Positions 55,194-64,000 of a stretch of DNA of 64,000 nucleotides are shown piece by piece (position 1 is the stretch's first letter; the number at the start of each line of letters is the position of its first letter). The translations under genes and the position numbers were made by a program. Where the stretch lies: NCBI GenBank assembly GCA_002633025.1, contig NMRB01000448.1, positions 246,696-310,695 on the forward strand, read 5' to 3'. Origin of the DNA: Notospermus geniculatus. Its lineage: Eukaryota > Nemertea > Pilidiophora > Heteronemertea > Lineidae. Below the pieces are notes generated by a model. That model was not told the origin of the DNA and did not search any database. It saw only the letters and a program-made list of their open reading frames with translations.

Positions 55194-55453
55194 GTGCTAT
55201 ACCACATGTTTGAATCATACGGTGAGATTGAGGAGGAGGGAGCTATCAAACCCATTGACGTCGTCGCTGGTGTTGGCTCATTTTTTGTCGCCGGAGGATG
55301 TGGGACCCTGATTGGAGTGCTTTTTGGCCTCTTAACTGCATTCATTACCAAATATACGGACCACGTGCGTGTGATAGAGCCCATCTTTGTGTTTGTGATG
55401 TCGTACCTGGCCTATTTGACTGCTGAAATATTCCATTTGTCAGGCATTATGGC
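55194..55453 (+). CDS. SLC9A: NHE exon with amiloride-region helix
   Basis: Acceptor CTTCCACTTCCAG, donor GC|GTAAGT; phase 0 in, 2 out. Begins VLYHMFESYGEIEEEG (the continuation of TVVLY), then a Gly-rich helix VGSFFVAGGCGTLIGVLFG, HVRVIEPIFVFVMSYLAYL and TAEIFHLSGIM. The Glu, His and Gly of AEIFHLSG align with NHE1 E346, H349 and G352, residues tied to inhibitor sensitivity, so a classical amiloride-type site may be retained. The EIEEEG loop is more acidic than in human NHE1. Confidence 0.97.
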
Positions 55454-55477
55454 GTAAGTTACACTCGTCCCCAGTGG

Positions 55478-56410
55478 CCTCGAGCTTTATACTAGCTAAA
55501 CGCTCTCAACCACTGGCACATATCAGGCCTAATCATGTTTCTGAACACTAGATGGCGCAAACTGTCATCAACCAATCAGCGACCAGTATTTCACGCAACT
55601 AGGGGAAAACATGAAACATTTTCTTATTGGCTGATCTCTCATTGGCTGGTTGATCGAGCTCGTTCGTCAACAACTGGTAGTGACATCTAGTGTTCAGAAA
55701 CTGACTTTGGCACCGAGTGTTTCAGTGGTTGAGGGTGACAGCTTCGAGCGGAGGCCGATACCACTGAATTATTGAGTGTAGGCTTAAGTTTATTTGGTTT
55801 CACGATGTGTTTGGGACGTTTCAGATTGTTGTCATGAATAGTTTGACTTATGCCCCGCTTTCACTTACGCTACGAATACCCGGTATCCCGAATCGCCCCG
55901 AATGTGAAATTTGTCCAGTTCGTAGATAATTCTCAACCGTTTCTTGCAGTTCTTAATTGATTCTTAGTTGATTCCTAAACATTCGTACAGTCCATGTGAG
56001 TTTGTTGAGCCGCCACAAAAGTTTTTGTTCGTCAAAAACTTTTGTGGGAGGGTTCACGAATTTCAAATTCGTAGGTATCATAAACACTTCGTAACCCATA
56101 TTTATCTGTAACACTTCTTAATCGATTCTTTTGCATTCTGGGCTATTCTTGGCCATTCGTGTCTCCCTCAAATTCGTGGATCCACGCCGAAAAAATATCG
56201 AAACAGGCACGAATGCCCCAAATGAAGTATGAAATCAAGTACGAATCGGCCAAGAATATTCGTAAGTGAGTCGTGCCTTATGGTACATGATTCTTTGAAT
56301 TTGTACTTGTTTCTTATCCCATTCTTGACATTTAGCATATTTTCCAACCCGATTATAGCCACAAATTTCAACAATTTCAGATTCGGGCCATTCGTAGCGG
56401 AAGTGAAAGT
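55478..56410. mobile_element. Two foldbacks in NHE intron 2
   Basis: About 55478-55765 pairs GTGGCCTCGAGC, CTCAACCACTG, TTCTGAACACTAGATGGCG with inverses. 55856-56410 is a larger foldback with arms GCTTTCACTTACGCTACGAAT and ATTCGTAGCGGAAGTGAAAG and a conserved inner AGAATTCG-type pairing. Neither codes. 56415-57110 holds nothing I recognise. Confidence 0.6.
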
Positions 56411-57118
56411 GGACTGTACTCAGGCCTTTCAATTACATTCTTGCGATGTATAACGTTGACGCCCAAATTCAAGATGCCCAAAATGCTGCTAAAAATGTCC
56501 CCAAAATAAGCTGATCTGAAGGGGTTATAGTTGCATCTCACTGACCTCCCTGAGCACGTTTATGATGAAAAGACTCCATGTAACAGGTTCCTGCAACCCC
56601 TACCTGAAGTGGGAATGGTCCCAAACCAGACACAACAAACAAAGCCATGTGGCCAGTCTCCAGTCAAAACAAGAGCACATGGTCAGGCCGTAGTACTTGT
56701 CATGCGTTTAAAAAAGGGGGTTTGGGGACTTAGAAACATTTCTCAGACTGACTCGACTGTAAATTAAAGCAGGTTCATTTTTGGTGCACGCAGCAGCCCA
56801 AAATCTGAAGTAGTGGGTGTGCCCAAATTCATGTAATTGAAAGGCCTGGTACTACGCACAGTACAGTGGGTTATTGCATCATGCAATACAGATAGGCCTA
56901 CCTATTCATGTTCTAGGGCAGGAGGAAACAAACACTTCAATCCCGAGTCTGGGTCAACCACAAAGTGGCTGCCCTGCTTCCAATTTTCAAGGAAAACCTA
57001 CATACATGTACCTACCCTCAAGTGGTGAAAAGACATATCTTCATTCAAAATCATCTGGAATACCGTATTTGTAGTAAACCTAATACCGCCATGTAGTAAA
57101 CCTAATTCAAAAAATTAA

Positions 57119-57324
57119 AGGAGCACGGTATTGGATTTCAAATGCGTTATTTGACTGCCGATGTAGAGGGAGCCACCTAGCGACAGTAAGACGAACTACA
57201 AAAATGTGTTGCAAAATGTACGTAGTAAATCAGGTCAATTCGCTGACAACGTAGTTTGTCCCTGGGTTGGAGAGTGGCACGGTGGCGCCGGCTGTCGGGG
57301 AAAAAGTGACAGTACCGTGCTCCT
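57119..57324. mobile_element. piggyBac-like MITE AGGAGCACGG, copy 3 (TTAA)
   Basis: 206 bp, in inverted orientation relative to the other two copies, flanked by TTAA at 57115-57118 and 57325-57328. It lies in NHE intron 2. Confidence 0.82.
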
Positions 57325-57434
57325 TTAAGTGAACGTTTATCACAAGCTCTCATTGAAGATTCATTGTCTTCCATCAGAATAGAGGGCACTCACAAACTTC
57401 TGCACAAAATCCACCATACCTTAATTTTCACCAA

Positions 57435-57603
57435 AGGAGCGGATCCACAATTTCGGAAAACGAGGCACACTGTGCTAGAAACATTGAAATCAGCTGTGAA
57501 TTTCAATAATTTGCTCCAAATTTCAGAATTTCACGGTCGATTTTACAGATTTGTTGGCCGAAAGGGGGCGTGCGCCAGGTGCACCCCCTTGTATCCGCAT
57601 CTG
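57435..57603. mobile_element. CAGGGGCGGATCC-type element near NHE exon
   Basis: AAGGAGCGGATCCACAATTTCGG...GTATCCGCATCTG, with interior GAATTTCAATAATTTGCTCC and TTTACAGATTTGTTGGCC as in 8878-9072 (inverse). It ends about 60 bp upstream of the acceptor of the third visible NHE exon. Confidence 0.7.
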
Positions 57604-57665
57604 TTCAATGCCACTTTCGAGTCAATTTTGATGTCTGTAATTCAGAATTCAACTTTCTTCTTCAG

Positions 57666-57883
57666 AATTGTATTCTGTGGTATGACGATGAAACAATATG
57701 TCGAGTTAAACGTCAGCGAGACATCGCAAACGACCATCAAGTATTTCATGAAGATGTTGAGTAGCGTCAGTGAGACAATTATCTTCATGTTCCTTGGCTG
57801 TTCCACTGTGATCGACACCCATTATTTCCACGTTGCCTTTGTTGGATTCACATTGCTGTTTTGTTTTGTTTATCGAGTCCTTG
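57666..57883 (+). CDS. SLC9A: NHE exon, transmembrane segment with [13 protein letters not shown]
   Basis: Acceptor CTTTCTTCTTCAG, donor TTG|GTAAGT; phase 2 in (its first A completes Ala GCA), 1 out. Encodes [18 protein letters not shown], then [33 protein letters not shown] and FCFVYRVLG. The Arg of YRVLG matches NHE1 R425. The NVSE matches the family's conserved N.S segment in the loop before the helix. Confidence 0.97.
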
Positions 57884-58301
57884 GTAAGTTCTGCATGTAC
57901 ATTTCAGCTATTGTGTTGTAAGGATATTAAACCTTTCCTCGGCTGTGACAATTAGCTACTTTTGCTAGAGCCGGTCACGTACATGTATCTGAGCCGCTCT
58001 GGCAAACCAGACGCTTGTCGCTCTTACCTTGGCAGGTTGAGACCAAATGTTTGTCAGTTTCAATATTGTCTGCCTATTATGAAATCTGAAAGAATCTATT
58101 TCTTCCAGTCTCTCCTGGTGTCATCTAAGTTCGTTGAGGCTAAACTTCTGAGCGACAAGTATCTGGTTCTGCCAGAGCGGCTCACATATTTCTTATGATC
58201 GGAAAGATCATGAGAGACATCTATCTGCAGTGGGAAGAACTCTGATTTCATGACTGACCCACAACTGCTGCAATTGGCTTTGAAAAGGATCAGGAGACAA
58301 T

Positions 58302-58826
58302 GGGTGATTTCAAAGTTGGTGTTAACACGGTGTTTACAATGCTTTAATGCACTGTAAACACCATGTTAACACCAACTTTGAAATCACCCAATAGGGAGGT
58401 TCTGCAAGCTTACATTTTACATTTACGATTATGATTTGACGATGTCGAGAAAGAACGTGACGCGATGGCGTCGACTTGAAGCTTCCTGAGCCAGGTGAAA
58501 AGAGGGTTGGTGTATCCCATGTTTGGCAAGCATGCCAGGGCAGATGTGCCAAGTATTCTTCTTGTCGTTTTTACTGCAGCTGCGGAACATACCCATTTAT
58601 GAATGTCATCATAAATGTGTTAAAACAATTTTAACACATTTCTGTAATCGAAGAATTTGCAAGCAAATTCTTCGATTACAGAAAAGAAATATTTGGTTTT
58701 TGATTAAATCGTAAGTTTCTTACGTGTAGCAAGCGATTCGCTCATTAAAAAATCCCGCAGAGCTGATGTCATGACATTTTCAAATTGTAATTGTAAATGT
58801 AAAACGTCAGCTTGCAGAACCTCCCT
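58302..58826. repeat. Adjacent palindromes in NHE intron
   Basis: 58302-58389 is a near-perfect hairpin (GGGTGATTTCAAAGTTGGTG, TTAACA, GGTGTTTACA and inverses; loop about 16 nt). It directly abuts 58393-58826, a foldback with ends AGGGAGGTTCTGCAAGCTTA and AGCTTGCAGAACCTCCCT-like. Inside the latter are two more small hairpins at about 58612-58690 (GTGTTAAAACAATTTTAACAC; GAAGAATTTGCAAGCAAATTCTTC). Confidence 0.75.
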
Positions 58827-58870
58827 AATTTCAGCAATGCCAATATATCACGTTTTCTGCTTGATTTCAG

Positions 58871-59073
58871 GTGTGCTAATCCTGACATGGTTTGCCAATC
58901 GTCTCAGAATGCTCAAATTGACGAACACGGACCAGTTTGTCATGGCATACGGAGGCCTTCGTGGTGCTATTGCTTTTGCTTTAGTCTCCCTATTAAAGGA
59001 AGAACACATCCCAATGAAAAGAATGCTTGTGACGACAACAATATGTGTTGTTTATTTTACTGTATTTATCCAG
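58871..59073 (+). CDS. SLC9A: NHE exon with AYGGLRGAIAFAL
   Basis: Acceptor TTGATTTCAG, donor CAG|GTGAGA; phase 1 in, 0 out. Encodes VLILTWFANRLRMLKLT, then DQFVMAYGGLRGAIAFAL, SLLKEEHIPMKRMLV and CVVYFTVFIQ. The last Arg of NRLR corresponds to NHE1 R440 (pH sensing), and GGLRG to G455, G456 and R458. All key residues are kept, so the exchanger domain appears functional. Confidence 0.97.
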
Positions 59074-59134
59074 GTGAGACCCTAAATTGTTTTTTTGATG
59101 CCTTGGTGTAGGGCCTGGAGCGAACCTCTGAAGG

Positions 59135-59545
59135 GCGATTCCACGGCGATGCATTAGAGGGGTTTTGAAGTTGTTCTGTCAAATTTCACCCTTCATATTC
59201 TGTCGAAATTGATGCTGCTTCCATGGCAGAGATAGGGCCTGTGCTGAGCTATTCAATGATACCATCATCTGTGAGCTGGGTACTACACTGCGGCAGTAAT
59301 TACCGGTAATAGAAATAAGTGGTGTCGAACGGGACATAACGTGTCCGCAAAAATGTCCCGTTCGACACCGAAATTTTTGTTAATTACTGCTTTGCTAATG
59401 AACCAAGATCCCAGATATTCCTACCTTTGCATAGCTCAGCTCTAGCTCTACCACACATTTGAAATCAGTTGCTGTAAAAGATGAAAGGTACACAAAACAA
59501 AATCTGCAAAAACCTCTCTGTTAAGGCTCGTGGAATCGCCCTGAA
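59135..59545. mobile_element. Repeat GGGCGATTCCACG, intact copy 2
   Basis: Ends AGGGCGATTCCACGGCGATG and GGCTCGTGGAATCGCCCT. Inside, GTGTCGAACGGGACATAACG and CGTTCGACACCG form a pair. It is the uninterrupted version of 26690-27375. Confidence 0.8.
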
Positions 59546-59559
59546 GGACCTGGGTTGTC

Positions 59560-59700
59560 AGAGTGGTGCAATGGAAACGTCGGTGCCTATGACCTCTGAG
59601 GTTCCGGGTTCGATCCCCGGACAGATACGGTCGGTATTCATGTGATAGAGAGGGTGACTCTCTCTCTGACAGTACAGGTTTTTCTCGGGCACTCTGGTTT
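59560..59700 (+). mobile_element. tRNA-like SINE
   Basis: TTGTCAGAGTGGTGCAATGG (box A-like) and GGTTCCGGGTTCGATCCCCGG (box B), then AGAGAGGGTGACTCTCTCTC. The acceptor ends do not pair as a tRNA, and a body follows, so it is SINE-type rather than a tRNA gene. It lies in NHE intron 4. Confidence 0.6.
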
Positions 59701-59743
59701 CCTCCTTCATTGGTAATGAAAACTGTGTGTCGGAAAAATGTGT

Positions 59744-59914
59744 ATAGAGGCTATGCACGTGACGTCATCAGCGAGGTGACGCCATGTTGGATGGAACGTT
59801 GTGACATGCTGACGCAGTGCATCTGACCACGTGCTCCGTCCATTTTCCATCCAACACGTGGTGTCATACCCATTGATGACGTCATTTGATGACGTCAGTG
59901 CATAGCCTCTATAT
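59744..59914. mobile_element. CRE-rich MITE family B, free copy
   Basis: TATAGAGGCTATGCACGTGAC at left, GACGTCAGTGCATAGCCTCTATA at right. The interior CCATGTTGGATGGAACG / CCATTTTCCATCCAACACG is palindromic. Same family as the nested copy at 13379. Confidence 0.8.
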
Positions 59915-60732
59915 ACTTCATAATGTACAGTACATGTACGTGTACAATAGGATTTAATCAGAGCTCGAGAGTACCATTTGACTTCAAACATTTGAAGCAG
60001 TCAAATGAAAAAAAATGGTTGCCATTTTGTTTTCCGTGAGCGTCGACGTCGCATTTTGAGCGGGAGACATTGAAAAATGCCTATCGCTCATGTGACGCAT
60101 CTCGGCCAATCATATTGATGGATTCTGTCTTGAGGTACAATATAATACAATGACGTCATCTCCTACTTATACTTATCGTGATGACTTTTACGCTCAGCCT
60201 CAGTTTGAATACTACGGTAGATCACCGCGGAAGTCTTCAATGACTGCTCTTACCATAATTGGAAATACATTACGAGTGGTTTTGCCTTTTTCTGTCATAC
60301 TGAGTCAGATATGCCTTCATTCGCTTGTCTAGTCCTGTTGGTAGATGGTGATCAGCCATTTCCGTGGTTAGATACCACACTTCAGAAGTCATCGTCCCTT
60401 CGTGGTTCCCTAGGATTTGAAATTATTACTATTTTGGTAAGATTTTCTTGCAGTTGATAAACAAAGTGTTATGTGACAGTGTTTCGCTGTTGTGATTTTG
60501 GTTGATAGATTCTGAATTTGAAGTTTTGAAGGTGGGTGGTTGTAGATTTTCACAGGTGATTTATAATCGGATTTCTGTTGTTTCATTTTAAAGCCCCTCT
60601 GTATTGAATTTTACGGTATTTTCAAAGTGTTAGGAGAGTGCAGGTAAAGGTCTCATAGCCTTGTGCAGGTAGAGGTCTTATAGCCTTGTGAATGTCCCCA
60701 AAATTCTTGCTTGATACGTACTTCAAAGAATC

Positions 60733-60872
60733 GGGGCCAAATTCATAAAGTGTGTTCAAGATTTAGACGTTTGTAACTTCATCAAATGCATGGTGGATGT
60801 GTGTGCATTTAGTGAAGTTACACGCGTCTAAATCTTAATCATGCGATGATCACCCTTTGTGAATACGGCCCT
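60733..60872. repeat. Palindrome GGGGCCAAATTCATAAAGTG in NHE intron 4
   Basis: Left GGGGCCAAATTCATAAAGTG, GATTTAGACG, GTAACTTC; right GAAGTTACACGCGTCTAAATC, TTTGTGAATACGGCCC. It is a small MITE of the same general type as 40464. Confidence 0.7.
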
Positions 60873-61046
60873 CAAAGTCTAGTTTTCAGCACACATTGAA
60901 AAAATTGCAGGCAGAGCTCTACTGTTTTCAGATAGATCGCAGTACATGTACATTTTACAGTACACTAATGTCGGAGGACTGACGTAAGAACTTCCTGAAT
61001 TGAATAAAGTGCAGCTTTAAGTAATTTTGTCATTCCTTGTTTTCAG

Positions 61047-61136
61047 GGTATTACCATCAAACCCCTTGTGAATGCCCTCCATGTCAAAAAAAGTGACAAG
61101 CATGACCTTAGTATGAATGAACAGATAAACGAGAGG
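61047..61136 (+). CDS. SLC9A: NHE exon, end of membrane domain and start of tail
   Basis: A 90-nt exon. Acceptor CCTTGTTTTCAG, donor AGG|GTGAGT; phase 0 both sides. Encodes GITIKPLVNALHVKK, then SDKHDLSMNEQINER. GITIKPLV is the conserved end of the last helix, and the following basic segment leads to the regulatory tail. Because it is 30 codons in phase 0/0, its skipping would keep frame but remove the domain end. Confidence 0.93.
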
Positions 61137-61554
61137 GTGAGTTTTGAATGAGTTATGGCCGTAGCTTTTCAAATTGATCACAGACACTGAGTTGAAATTG
61201 AATTTGATCTTCGGTCAACTGAGCTTGTCACTCACCTTGTGACCTGCTCCAGTGAAAGTGGGCGCTTATCGCAGGTGATCATCATTGGTCATCAGTTTAC
61301 TCAAATATTATCATTGCTGTCCACCACTATTCTCAACCTGCAGACACACCCATTTCAGTTATTGCGTTGTAAGGTTGTTAACCCTTTCCTTGGTTGCGAG
61401 AAGCGCCAACTTTTGGTGGAGCGTCTCACATACATGTATGTGTTGAGTGACTTTGAGCCTTCAGTGACCTCATGGTCTGCTGACCATTTCATTAAGAAAT
61501 GCGGCCTCTCTTGTATGTGTTAATACTTTGTAATACCACTTCATCTTATTGCAG

Positions 61555-61625
61555 TTTTTGGACCATATCATGGCTGGAATTGAAGATATCACTGGATACC
61601 ATGGCCATCACTATCTCAGGGGCAG
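61555..61625 (+). CDS. SLC9A: NHE exon, CHP-binding helix of tail
   Basis: A 71-nt exon. Acceptor CATCTTATTGCAG; phase 0 in, 2 out. Encodes FLDHIMAGIEDITGYHGHHY and LRG. FLDH..GIEDI matches the NHE1 segment that binds the calcineurin B homologous protein CHP. The end was chosen at GGCAG|GTCTGT because this phase alone joins the next exon correctly. The donor is weak, and a MITE begins about 5-8 bp beyond it. Confidence 0.88.
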
Positions 61626-61629
61626 GTCT

Positions 61630-62100
61630 GTACCCTAAAGACCCGTTCAAAACCGCGCCGGTGAAAAACGATGCGCATTCACCACCACGAAAATACAGTC
61701 CACTCTCGTTATACCGCCCCTTGCTATACCGCCACAGACAATTGACTTTCTCGGTTGAAGCCACTTCAACACTGCCAACAACAATAACCTCGCTATACTG
61801 CCATTGGCGGTATAGCGAGAGTGGACTAGGTTCAGTGAATTTTCAATAAAATGGTCACACCAAAGATGCGCGGCAAAATATGACGCCCAAAATAAATTTG
61901 GTAGTTATCCAGTGTGGTTGCTGCGGCTGTTTCTCATTGCACATGCTCAGAGGCTGTGGCTGTCAACACACGTGGTTCAGCGCGCGAAAAATGCATGCCT
62001 CCCGCAGCGTTTCATGCAGGTGTGACCCCTGTATGTGGGCGGAAACTGCAGCGTTTTCTGCTGTGTTCAACGCGTTTTTGGCATGTACGGGCCTTAACAC
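61630..62100. mobile_element. MITE like 54812, with nested Tc1/mariner-like palindrome
   Basis: Host starts CCTAAAGACCCGTTC and ends GTACGGGCCTTAA. 61696-61827 is an insert with arms AGTCCACTCTCGTTATACCG and CGGTATAGCGAGAGTGGACT at a TA site. The homologous uninterrupted stretch is at about 54875-54885 (AAAAATAGGTTCAG). Confidence 0.75.
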
Positions 62101-62179
62101 TGTGTTCACATTGGGGCTGTGTCCAAATTGAATTTGCAATGAAGCCTTATTCCACCAGATCAACGCCAGATCCTGATAT

Positions 62180-62650
62180 AAAGTACGGCAGTGGCTGTCT
62201 CAAGCTACTCATGTTCCTCACTTGGATGGAGTCCTTTACATTGTACTTCAAACCCTTGCAAAGGTGCAAGGCAAAAGCTAGGAATCCACCATTGATTTTC
62301 AAGCTGATTTTGCGTTGCGACTTGCTTAGTAACTGGGCACTCGATCACCGTAGTGGACTCGCTAGACGTGATTTCCACCAACGGCCAAGATGTGGTCAAT
62401 TTCAGTCGGCAATCAGTCAGCGACCGGTATCAGTTCCTTGCGGTCGTATTCAATCGCAGGTTGCAAAGCAAGTTGCAAAACAGAAAATCAGCAGTGGATT
62501 CCTAGCTTTAGGCACCATGGCTTACTTCCCATGTGAAGGACTGAAGAGCCAGGATGATTAATTCCATATGGCATGGCTTTTGAACCCAGGACCTGCCGCT
62601 TGCTAAAGCGGACGTGTTAACCACTAGGCTATCAAGGCTCCTGTAAAACA
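62180..62650 (-). mobile_element. SINE family 2, minus strand, interrupted
   Basis: The tRNA-like head reads on the minus strand from about 62643 (GGAGCCTTGATAGCCTAGTGG, box B GGTCCTGGGTTCAAAAGCC). The body is split by a GCTAGGAATCCACC foldback at 62272-62513, whose ends AAAGCTAGGAATCCACC and GGATTCCTAGCTTTA are inverted. The head is complete and serves as reference for the interrupted copy at 37123. Confidence 0.75.
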
Positions 62651-62689
62651 AGATGACATGTAATCTATTCTGTATTTTTGACCCATTAG

Positions 62690-62908
62690 GTTTGAAGATC
62701 TCAACGCCAAGTATCTGAAGCCCGCTTTACTGCGTGAGAAACCCAAAACACGCGAAACGAGCATCGTCCGGACGTTCACACGTCTCAACCTCCAAGAAGC
62801 TGTTGATTACGTCGCATGTCATGGATCGTTTTCAGGACCGTCCGCAGCAGAAATGAAATTTCCATCTCTATCACACATGATCAGGAGGGCCTCAGGGTCA
62901 GGCACGGG
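62690..62908 (+). CDS. SLC9A: NHE exon, proximal cytoplasmic tail
   Basis: Acceptor TGACCCATTAG; the first G completes Arg (AG+G); donor GGG|GTGAGT; phase 2 in, 2 out. Encodes FEDLNAKYLKPALLREKP, then SIVRTFTRLNLQEAVDYVA, and a variable Ser-rich end with SLSHMIRRAS. KYL..LLRE matches the juxtamembrane tail of NHE2/NHE1. RRAS is a possible basophilic-kinase site. The following exon (must begin in phase 2) was not recognised in the last 1.1 kb. Confidence 0.93.
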
Positions 62909-64000
62909 GTGAGTATGACACGAGCAAATTCTCCCTTGGTGAAGCCATTGCAGCTTCTAAAGTCTCCCATTAATTGGTATAACAAAATTTACTTGTAATT
63001 CGATAACATAAACTCTAACATATATGTGGCAGGGTGCCACAGACATATTATTTCTTACCGTATATGCAGACATTTTCACAGCTAAAATATTTAGCGGTTG
63101 GGGTCCGAAAGTACCTTTTCACGTGTATAAATATTCGCGGTTGGGGTCCCGATGTACGATTTCAAAAATACTGCATTTTCAACGGTGAGTGTGACAGTTA
63201 TGGTACGAAATCCACCGAAAAGAAAGAAATCCGAGCAGTCATAATCGACCTCACTGTTGGTGGGGTGCAGAGAATGGATTCCCTGTGACATGGTGACATT
63301 CTGTGACAAAACTTGTTTGCCTGAAATTCTGTGACTTTTTGAGAATTCTGTGAGAAAATGTGACAAAGAGATCAGTAAAATTTTGTGACAAATAGGAATT
63401 TTTGTGACATTTCAAAACATGCTTACAATGCCTCTTTTTCATTTGAGAGGATGGCCAACTATTCAATACATTGTAATTGTAAGTAAGCTGGTGAGCATTT
63501 TAGTGTGGCCCACCCAAGCCAGCCCATGGTCAAGTTGGATTTATTCCCTGTGTGGTGAAGCTGAGTCAAGGTGACCTGGTAAGCCTTTGGCTTGGTGCTT
63601 CCATTCCAGTTCATTATCCAGGGTGCCTACAAGGTCTTCAAGAAATTCTTAAAGTTGGCATATTTATTATCAAGGCCTTAAAAAGTCTTAACGGGGCTGT
63701 TTGTTTTCGTCATTTGAGGAATCTGAGTTGTGATCCTTGAGAAAAGGGAAAAAGCAGCTATGCACTTGCAGATTGCAGCGATTATTTAATATTGTCCTGT
63801 ACAGAATAACCGCTGCAATTTGCAGGTTCATAGCTTTCTCAATTTTTTCAAGGATCACAACTCAGATTCCTCAATTGACGAAAATGAACAGCCCCTTTAA
63901 TAATTTCTGTGGGAAGGCCTCAAATTTCATATCAAGGCAGTTGTAAAAACATTTTGGCAGGAAATGCCCGAAAATCCGACTCTGGGCTTCAGAAATCCAA
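62909..64000. repeat. NHE 3' intron or flank; palindrome at 63690-63899
   Basis: No further exon recognised. 63690-63899 is a palindromic element (GGGGCTGTTTGTTTTCGTCA, GAATCTGAGTTGTGATCCTT and inverses). At 63290-63420 TTCTGTGACAAAA/TTTTGTGAC recurs several times. Ends at the window edge. Confidence 0.55.

Larger units (their letters stand above)
54282..62908 (+). other. SLC9A: Na+/H+ exchanger gene, partial (overview)
   Basis: Seven plus-strand exons (230, 260, 218, 203, 90, 71 and 219 nt; about 430 residues) join without any frame conflict: phases at the six junctions are 0, 2, 1, 0, 0, 2. The product is the C-terminal part of the 12-helix exchanger domain plus the start of the cytoplasmic tail of a plasma-membrane-type NHE, which swaps external Na+ for internal H+ to control cytosolic pH and volume. 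[23 protein letters not shown] and GHHY resemble NHE1, NHE2 and NHE4 more than NHE3/5 or the organellar types. About 200 N-terminal residues and the distal tail are missing from view. Confidence 0.93.

Overview
This is a window of an animal nuclear genome. Genes are split by spliceosomal introns, tRNA-derived SINEs and very many small inverted-repeat transposons fill the rest, and there are two draft-assembly gaps (1449-1836, 53508-53779) plus one isolated N at 25362. The two recognisable proteins are strongly animal-like. The transposon load and frequent TAGGCCTA/ACATGTA words resemble a marine invertebrate deuterostome such as a lancelet; that species guess is an inference and only moderately confident.

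Two genes can be supported. (1) A stomatin-family gene lies on the minus strand. One exon at 34267-34449 encodes the membrane hairpin. Far downstream (14.7-17.5 kb) are THREE tandem 83-nt versions of the next exon, each with correct splice sites and phase and each encoding a different version of the first 27 residues of the SPFH domain. This looks like an undescribed cluster of mutually exclusive exons. The start exon (to the right) and the rest of the SPFH domain (left of base 1) were not found here. (2) A plasma-membrane Na+/H+ exchanger (SLC9A/NHE, closest to the NHE1/2/4 group) lies on the plus strand as seven exons between 54282 and 62908. They cover the second half of the transport domain and the start of the cytoplasmic tail. 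Its N-terminal exons are missing (possibly in the 53.5-kb gap or outside the window), and its distal tail lies beyond the window or is unrecognised.

Layout: 1-14.6 kb, repeats only, including a SINE with a nested foldback element, CRE-rich MITEs and a minisatellite whose unit matches the SOX-POU composite site. 14.7-34.4 kb, the stomatin exons and a 16.7-kb intron full of foldbacks and tandem arrays. 34.5-54.2 kb, repeats and a few unassigned coding-like blocks. 54.3-62.9 kb, NHE exons with repeat-filled introns. 63-64 kb, repeats.

Several MITE families can be classed from their target duplications: 8 bp (hAT-like), TTAA (piggyBac-like), TA (Tc1/mariner-like), and a 5-bp class ending in CAGGGGCGGATCC. 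Several copies are nested, with an uninterrupted homologue of the host elsewhere in the same window, so relative insertion order can be read directly.
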